From NCBI RefSeq assembly GCF_018200035.1, contig NZ_CP073581.1:2662501-2726500 (forward strand): a stretch of DNA of 64,000 nt, given 5' to 3'. The stretch comes from Sulfitobacter albidus. GTDB lineage: Bacteria; Pseudomonadota; Alphaproteobacteria; Rhodobacterales; Rhodobacteraceae. The number at the start of each line of letters is the position of its first letter. Position 1 is the stretch's first letter. Positions 59,348 to 64,000 of this stretch are shown in pieces. The position numbers were made by a program, and so were the translations under genes. The notes under the pieces are model-generated. The model saw only the letters and a program-made list of their open reading frames with translations, had not been told where the DNA came from and did no database searches.

Positions 59348-59542
59348 CTAGGGCGGGCCGCCCGCGTCGTCATCGCGCATCATCCGTTTCATCAGCAGGC
59401 TCAGCACCGTCTCCCCCGCCAGCGGGGTGACGCAATCGGTGATGAGCACCGGCGCGCCGAACGGCACCGGTTTGGGCAGCGGCACCGATGGGGTGTCCGC
59501 GCGGGCAACCTTCGGGATGTGGGAAGCGGTGGCATCGGTCAT
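59348..59542 (-). CDS. Small hypothetical protein (64 aa)
   Basis: The frame MTDATASHIPKVARADTPSV to LSLLMKRMMRDDDAGGPP has an AGG motif upstream, alphaproteobacterial codon use and no recognisable domain, membrane helix or signal. It is convergent with map. The central LITDCVTPLAGETVLSLL looks like an ordered segment in an otherwise Pro-rich peptide. An 11-bp direct repeat lies about 54 bp upstream. I do not recognise a function. Confidence 0.55.
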   Translation of the reverse strand: MTDATASHIPKVARADTPSVPLPKPVPFGAPVLITDCVTPLAGETVLSLLMKRMMRDDDAGGPP

Positions 59543-59595
59543 GGCAGCAGCCTAACACAGCCCGCGCAATTTGTATGCACGCGCGGTGCACATCC

Positions 59596-59617
59596 TGTGT
59601 ACGCGCTGTGTACGCCG
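59596..59617 (+). repeat. 11-bp direct repeat TGTGTACGCGC / TGTGTACGCCG
   Basis: It abuts the rsmD stop codon and precedes the small gene at 59542. It has the same pattern and period as the pair at 20837-20858 (consensus TGTGYACGSG). A related TGCAC-rich stretch lies just upstream (59575-59592). Confidence 0.55.
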
Positions 59618-60169
59618 TCAGACACGCGCCAACAGGGTCACATGGGTGTCGCCAAACCGCCGGGTATCGAGCCGCTCAAACCCTTCGGGCGCCTCCATCC
59701 GGGCGCTCTCTTCCCAGACGATCAGCGCGCCTTCGGCCAGCCAATTCCCGGCCAGGGCGCCCGCCAGCGCAAGCTGCCCCATCCCTTTGCCATAGGGCGG
59801 ATCAAGGAACACCAGATCGAACGGCACCTCCCCGCAAGGCGCCAGCCGGGTCGCATCCATGCGCATCAGGCGGGCCGCCGTGTCTTCGCGCAACTTACTG
59901 ATATTGCTTGCGATCAACCGCTGCCCCACGCGCCCGTTCTCGATGAACACGGCCCTCTCCGCCCCGCGCGACAGCGCCTCAAGCCCCAGCGCGCCGGTGC
60001 CCGCAAAGAGATCCAGCACCCGCGCGCCGTCGATGACATCGCGCGAGGTCAGCATGGAAAACAGGCTCTCGCGGACCCGGTCCGAGGTGGGGCGCAGATG
60101 CGCGCCCGCGTCCCCCTTGCCCAGCGGCGTGAGCGGCACGCCCCGGTGTTTTCCCGCGATAATCCTCAC
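59618..60169 (-). CDS. rsmD: 16S rRNA (guanine966-N2)-methyltransferase RsmD
   Basis: 183 residues starting MRIIAGKHRGVPLTPLGKGD. The SAM site DLFAGTGALGLEALSRGAERAVFIE and catalytic motif VFLDPPYGKGMGQLAL are diagnostic of the RsmD/YhhF family. It methylates G966 of 16S rRNA during 30S assembly. Its start overlaps the stop of the FAD reductase gene by four bases. Confidence 0.94.
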   Translation of the reverse strand: MRIIAGKHRGVPLTPLGKGDAGAHLRPTSDRVRESLFSMLTSRDVIDGARVLDLFAGTGALGLEALSRGAERAVFIENGRVGQRLIASNISKLREDTAARLMRMDATRLAPCGEVPFDLVFLDPPYGKGMGQLALAGALAGNWLAEGALIVWEESARMEAPEGFERLDTRRFGDTHVTLLARV

Positions 60170-61370
60170 GCCTTCAACAGCGTCTTCAGATCCGATCCGG
60201 CATCCGCCACCATCTCCGGCGCGGGGGATTTTCCGCTTTCAATCAAACGCTTACCGATCATGTATCCGCGCGGATCATTGGCCGCATCCACGGCCAGCAG
60301 CATCTTATCGCGGTAATACCAGAACGATTTTGCCGCCCCCCGTCGCGCGTCACAACCGAAGTATAGCCCGCGTTCAACCCCGCAATCTGAAGCTTCACAT
60401 CGTATTGATCCGACCAGAACCACGGCGTCGCGATATAATCCTTTTCCGCGCCCATCAGGTTCTCGGCCACCACCTCCGCCTGATCGATAGCGTTGGGCAC
60501 ACTCTCCAACCGGATGCGCCCGCCGCGATAGGGAAACGAGGTGCAATCCCCCGCCGCCCAGATCCCCGGCGCCGAGGTGCGCCCCAGCGCGTCCACCTTG
60601 ATCCCGTTATCAAGAGTGATCCCCGCCGCTTCGGCCAGGGCCGCACCGGGTGCCACGCCCACGCCCACGATCACAAAATCCACGTCCAGCGTGGTGCCAT
60701 CAGTGAGGGTGGCGCCGCTTACCGCGCCCTCGCCGGTCAGACGCTCCAGCCCCACACCTTCGCGCAGGTCGACGCCGTGGCTTCGGTGCAGTTCACGAAA
60801 GAAATCAGAGGTTTGCGGAGAGGCGACGCGCTGCAAAATCCGCTCCGCCATCTCGACCAGCGTGACCTGCAATCCCATTTTGGCCGCCACCGACGCGGCC
60901 TCCAACCCAATATAGCCGCCGCCCACGATCAGCACCCGCGCACCGGCTTGAAATTGCGGCGCCTGCGCGTCCACATCCGCGAGGCTGCGCACGGTGAAAA
61001 CGCCGTCCAGATCGCCGCCGATCGCCGCAGGCAACCGGTGCGGCACCGACCCCGTCGCCAGCACCAGATCGTCGTAGCCCAGCATCGCGCCGCCCACGGC
61101 GATCTTGCGATCGGCCACGTCAATCGCGTCCACCCGGCTGCCCAGCCGCAGCTCGATCCCGTTCTCGTCGTAGAACCGTTCCGGCCGCAGGTAGAGCCGC
61201 TCGCGCGCCATCTCCCCCATCAGATAGGCCTTGGACAGTGGCGGGCGCTGGTAGGGTGGCTCGGCCTCCTCCCCGATCAGCGTCACCTTGCCGTCAAAGC
61301 CCAGATTGCGCAGCTTGACCACACAGGACGATCCGGCCTGTCCGGCCCCGACTACCACGATATGACGCAT
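60166..61370 (-). CDS. FAD-dependent ferredoxin reductase-type oxidoreductase (single-base frameshift)
   Basis: Starts MRHIVVVGAGQAGSSCVVKL (ATG 61370, GGGGAAG upstream). FAD-binding GAGQAG, NAD-binding VLIVGGGYIGLEAASVAAKM (about residue 145), the GIWAAGDCTSFPYRGG motif and a reductase C-terminal domain identify the BphA4/rubredoxin-reductase-like family. At a GGGGGG run (plus-strand C at 60336-60341) the frame is lost. One added G gives DGGAAKSFWYYRDKMLLAVD through to LLKA, about 401 residues in total. It passes electrons from NAD(P)H to a ferredoxin, likely for a P450 or oxygenase elsewhere. Probably a sequencing contraction. Confidence 0.87.
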
Positions 61371-61455
61371 GGAAACTTCCCCCCGCACTGGCGTTCGCTG
61401 GGGCAAACCCTATATCCGGGGTGAGTTGAAACACAATGACACGGAAGGTCATCCC

Positions 61456-61944
61456 ATGCCGATTTCCCAAGGCGATACGCTCCCCGATGCAACACTGGTC
61501 GAGATGGGCGCCGATGGCCCCGCCCCGGTCAAGATCAGCGATAAGGTCAAGGGCCGCAAGGTCGTGATCTTTGCCGTGCCGGGCGCCTTCACGCCGACCT
61601 GCCACTCCGCGCACGTGCCCAGCTTTATCCGCACCAAGGATCAGTTTGACGCCAAGGGCGTGGACGAGATAATCTGCGTATCCTGTAATGATCCCTTCGT
61701 GATGAAGGCTTGGGGCGAGGCAACCGGCGCCACCGAGGCTGGGATCACCATGCTGGGGGACGCGAGTTCGGAATTCACCAAGGCGATCGGCATGGATTTC
61801 GATGCCGCTCCGGCAGGGCTGGTCGCGCGGTCAAAACGCTACGCGATGCTGGTCGATGACGGCACAGTGACGCTGCTGCAGGAAGAGGAGAACCCCGGCG
61901 TTTGCGAAGTGTCCGGTGGTGAAGGCCTGCTCGACAACATGTAA
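61456..61944 (+). CDS. Peroxiredoxin (Prx5/AhpE-like)
   Basis: 162 residues from MPISQGDTLPDATLVEMGAD (ATG 61456, GGAAGG upstream). The peroxidatic Cys is residue 49 in PGAFTPTCHSAHVPSF, and the Arg of the active site is in the later ARSKRYAMLVDDG segment. The hybrid type-5 family reduces hydrogen peroxide and alkyl hydroperoxides with glutathione or glutaredoxin. The C-terminal EVSGGEGLLDNM is typical. Confidence 0.95.
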   Translation: MPISQGDTLPDATLVEMGADGPAPVKISDKVKGRKVVIFAVPGAFTPTCHSAHVPSFIRTKDQFDAKGVDEIICVSCNDPFVMKAWGEATGATEAGITMLGDASSEFTKAIGMDFDAAPAGLVARSKRYAMLVDDGTVTLLQEEENPGVCEVSGGEGLLDNM

Positions 61945-61988
61945 GACAAGCGGAGGGGGCCGCGGTGCGACCCCCTCTCGACCGTGTC

Positions 61989-62032
61989 CGGAAAATTTCG
62001 AATTTTCCGACCGGAATTTTCGCAAAATTCCG
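61989..62032. repeat. Tandem double palindrome, copy D
   Basis: CGGAAAATT/AATTTTCCG (61989-62009, loop TCG) and CGGAATTTT/AAAATTCCG (62012-62032, loop CGC). It is located between the convergent peroxiredoxin and mscS genes, where a bidirectional 3'-end function is plausible. Confidence 0.85.
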
Positions 62033-62058
62033 ATCCCCGTGGCGAGGGCGCGCACCGC

Positions 62059-62934
62059 TCAGGCGGAGGCGACCGCGGCTTCCTCGTCCTCGTCCCGCGA
62101 AACGATGACGGTGCGCGTGGGGAACGGGATGTCGACGCCGCGGGCGTCCAGCGCTTCCTTGACCGCGCGGGTCATATCCGCCTTGAAGACAAAGTAATCC
62201 CCGGCATCGCACCACACCCGCGTCGTGAAATCGACCGAGCTTCCACCGAGGTTCGTCACCTGCACGAACGGCTCCGGATCCGTGTGCGCGCGCGGATCGG
62301 CCATGATCGTCTCCCGAATAACCTCTTCGGCGTCCTTGAGATTTGCACCGTAGCCCACACCAAAAACCCACTCGACGCGCCGCGTCCCGTTGCTGGAATA
62401 GTTGGTGATCGTGTTGCCCCAGACTTCCGAATTGGGAATGATCACCTGCACATTCGACAAATCGGCCAGTTCGGTGAAGTTCAGGCTGACGTTCTTGACC
62501 GTGCCCATCTTGCCGTTGATCTCGACAAAATCGCCGGTCTTGATGGGCCGGAAAAAGATCAGCATCACGCCCGCCGCGATGTTCGACAGCGTGCCCTGCA
62601 ACGCCAGACCGATGGCCAGGCCCGCCGCACCCAGCAATGCGACGACAGAGGTCGTCTGCACCCCGAAGGTGTTGAGCACGAACAGAAAGGTAAAGCCGAG
62701 GATGACGTAGCGCGCAATCGAGGCAAGGAAGTCGAACAGCATGTCGTCGAGCTGCTTGTGCTTGCGGCTGAGTGCCTGAATACGGTTTTGCACCCATTTG
62801 GAAATGATCCAACCGGCCAGCAGGATACCGATCACGGCCAGCACCGATCCGACCAGCGAGGTCAGAAATTCCAGCGTCAGGATGTCTCCGACAGTCTTGC
62901 CCTGCCAGATTTCGAAATTGAGCACTTGTTCCAT
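62059..62934 (-). CDS. mscS: Small-conductance mechanosensitive channel MscS family
   Basis: 291 residues. Three N-terminal membrane helices include the pore-lining one (ALLGAAGLAIGLALQGTLSNIAAGVML). A beta domain follows, with GDFVEINGKMGTVKNVSLNFTEL and VIIPNSEVWGNTITNYS, and an alpha/beta C-terminus. It opens under hypo-osmotic shock to release solutes. It follows phhB on the same strand. Confidence 0.94.
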   Translation of the reverse strand: MEQVLNFEIWQGKTVGDILTLEFLTSLVGSVLAVIGILLAGWIISKWVQNRIQALSRKHKQLDDMLFDFLASIARYVILGFTFLFVLNTFGVQTTSVVALLGAAGLAIGLALQGTLSNIAAGVMLIFFRPIKTGDFVEINGKMGTVKNVSLNFTELADLSNVQVIIPNSEVWGNTITNYSSNGTRRVEWVFGVGYGANLKDAEEVIRETIMADPRAHTDPEPFVQVTNLGGSSVDFTTRVWCDAGDYFVFKADMTRAVKEALDARGVDIPFPTRTVIVSRDEDEEAAVASA

Positions 62935-62944
62935 CAGTCTTCCT

Positions 62945-63235
62945 TCAAAGCCCGTCGAATTTACGGGCGAGTTTTGCGTCCAGCGTGCTTAGGCCATCCA
63001 CATCATGCGTGGTCAAGGTCACCTCGACCCGGTTGTAGACGTTGAACCATTCAGGATGGTGATCCCATTTCTCGGCCCAGATTGCGGCGCGGGTCATCCA
63101 GCTGAAGGCTTCGGCAAAATCGCCGAACTTGAAGGTTTTCGTGATCGCGTCGCGCCCGTCTGTCAGTTCCCAGCCGTTTTCCAACAGCGGATCCAGAAGG
63201 GGCCCGCGGGTTTCGTTGCTCAGTTTCTCGGTCAT
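62945..63235 (-). CDS. phhB: 4a-hydroxytetrahydrobiopterin dehydratase
   Basis: 96 residues. The pterin-carbinolamine dehydratase motif [20 protein letters not shown] and the [16 protein letters not shown] end match the PCD/DCoH family. It recycles the pterin cofactor of phenylalanine hydroxylase, which is not in the window. It overlaps the DUF482 gene stop by four bases. Confidence 0.94.
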   Translation of the reverse strand: MTEKLSNETRGPLLDPLLENGWELTDGRDAITKTFKFGDFAEAFSWMTRAAIWAEKWDHHPEWFNVYNRVEVTLTTHDVDGLSTLDAKLARKFDGL

Positions 63236-64000
63236 TCCTGTTCCTCTACCTGTGCCTTGCGGAAGGGGCCGTATTCCGTCAGCACATCAATTTCCTCGTC
63301 AACGGCGGCGCGTTCGGCCTCCAGATACTCACCCACTGCCCGGCCAAAGCCCGGATCGCGCATCCAGTGCAGCGACCATGTCGGCGTCGGCAGATAGCCG
63401 CGCGCCAGCTTGTGTTCGCCCTGTGCCCCCGCCTCGACCGTGCCAAGCCCTTGCGCAATGGCAAAGTCGATGGCGCGGTAGTAGCACAGCTCGAAATGCA
63501 GGCAGGAGTGATGCTCGCGACACCCCCAGTATCGCCCGTACAACGCATCCGCCCCGATAAAGTTCAGCGCTCCCGCAATCCATTGGCCGTTCCGTTCAGC
63601 CATGACCAGCGCCATCTCGTCGCGCAGGGTCTCCTGGGCGATGTCAAAGAACCGGCGCGTAAGATAGGGCGTGCCCCATTTGCGCGCCCCGGTGTCCTGA
63701 TAGAATTCCCAAAAGGCGTCCCAATGCTCGGGTTGCAGGTCGTCACCTGTGAAAGTGTGGATCGTCCCGCCAAACCCGTTCGCGGTTTGCCGCTCCTTGC
63801 GCAGCGTCTTGCGCTTGCGCGAGCTGAGGCTGGCAAGGAAGGCGTCGAAATCGGCGTAGCCGTCGTTGCGCCAGTGAAACTGCTGCGTCATGCGGGTCAT
63901 CATGCCGAAAGCCTCGGCGCGGGTGGCCTCCTCTGCCGTGCAGAACGTCGCGTTGAGCGAGCTGAGGCCGTTGTTTTCCGTCAGCTGGATCGCGCCCTGC
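63232..64000 (-). CDS. DUF482/GNAT-type peptidogalycan biosynthesis protein (5' part beyond window edge)
   Basis: The frame is open to the right edge, and the residues before [13 protein letters not shown] ([16 protein letters not shown]) already belong to the family, so an internal Met is not the start. About 256 C-terminal residues are visible, with [49 protein letters not shown] and [16 protein letters not shown]. This is the PF04339 acetyltransferase-like family; the function is not established. It is the first visible gene of the DUF482-phhB-mscS run. Confidence 0.9.
   Translation of the reverse strand, partial: QGAIQLTENNGLSSLNATFCTAEEATRAEAFGMMTRMTQQFHWRNDGYADFDAFLASLSSRKRKTLRKERQTANGFGGTIHTFTGDDLQPEHWDAFWEFYQDTGARKWGTPYLTRRFFDIAQETLRDEMALVMAERNGQWIAGALNFIGADALYGRYWGCREHHSCLHFELCYYRAIDFAIAQGLGTVEAGAQGEHKLARGYLPTPTWSLHWMRDPGFGRAVGEYLEAERAAVDEEIDVLTEYGPFRKAQVEEQE

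Overview
This window is GC-rich, densely coding chromosomal DNA from an alphaproteobacterium, most likely a marine Roseobacter-group member of the Rhodobacteraceae. The assignment rests on the tauABC/tpa/tauR/xsc/pta taurine set followed by soeABC, the imuA-imuB-dnaE2 mutasome behind a GTTC-N7-GTTC LexA box, DUF482 and DUF1445 proteins, and the codon and operon style (many 4-nt ATGA overlaps).

Layout. 1-6103 (minus): the edge of a TRAP transporter (dctQ, dctP), a DUF1445 protein, a LysR regulator, glycerate 2-kinase and malonyl-CoA synthetase, probably an organic-acid uptake and activation module. 6144-11965 (minus): the SOS mutagenesis cassette. 12099-14207: a DEAD-box RNA helicase. 14557-30408: the taurine island, with the importer tauABC (minus) divergent from tpa, then tauR, xsc, pta, soeA, soeB, soeC and a small GNAT gene. 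It covers uptake, deamination to sulfoacetaldehyde, desulfonation to acetyl phosphate plus sulfite, acetyl-CoA formation and oxidation of sulfite to sulfate. 30405-42314: housekeeping genes (M20 hydrolase, dapA, slt, EamA, mnmD and FAD oxidase, OmpA lipoprotein, Ada-type methyltransferase, nth, adenosine kinase, GNAT). 42409-50811: an unusual divergent two-gene cassette. 50879-64000: rppH, a FadH-type reductase, LysR, OmpA, AhpD-like, cinA-like, sfsA, map, rsmD, FAD reductase, peroxiredoxin, mscS, phhB and a partial DUF482 gene.

The strongest candidate for an undescribed system is the 42.4-50.8 kb cassette. One gene encodes a giant (about 2085 aa) NLR-like protein with a SIR2-type NADase-like domain, a P-loop STAND-like NTPase, a winged-helix region and a TPR-like C-terminus. 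Its partner is a divergently transcribed 687-aa protein with a ribokinase-like N-terminus and an AAA+ C-terminus. They share an 83-bp AT-rich promoter region and are bracketed by two copies of a 24-bp repeat. By analogy with SIR2-STAND (Avs-type) proteins I infer an anti-phage NAD-depletion system; this is untested.

Two intergenic repeat families were found: a 24-bp element (five copies, all in one orientation) and a tandem double palindrome (four copies, mostly at 3' ends, one inside soeAB). At seven places a gene is broken by the apparent loss of one G/C in a homopolymer run of 4-6. Adding one base restores the family-typical protein each time, so I read these as probable sequencing contractions, not real pseudogenes. 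Affected are imuB, the FMN reductase, adenosine kinase, the GNAT at 41728, the SIR2 gene (twice) and the FAD reductase at 60166.
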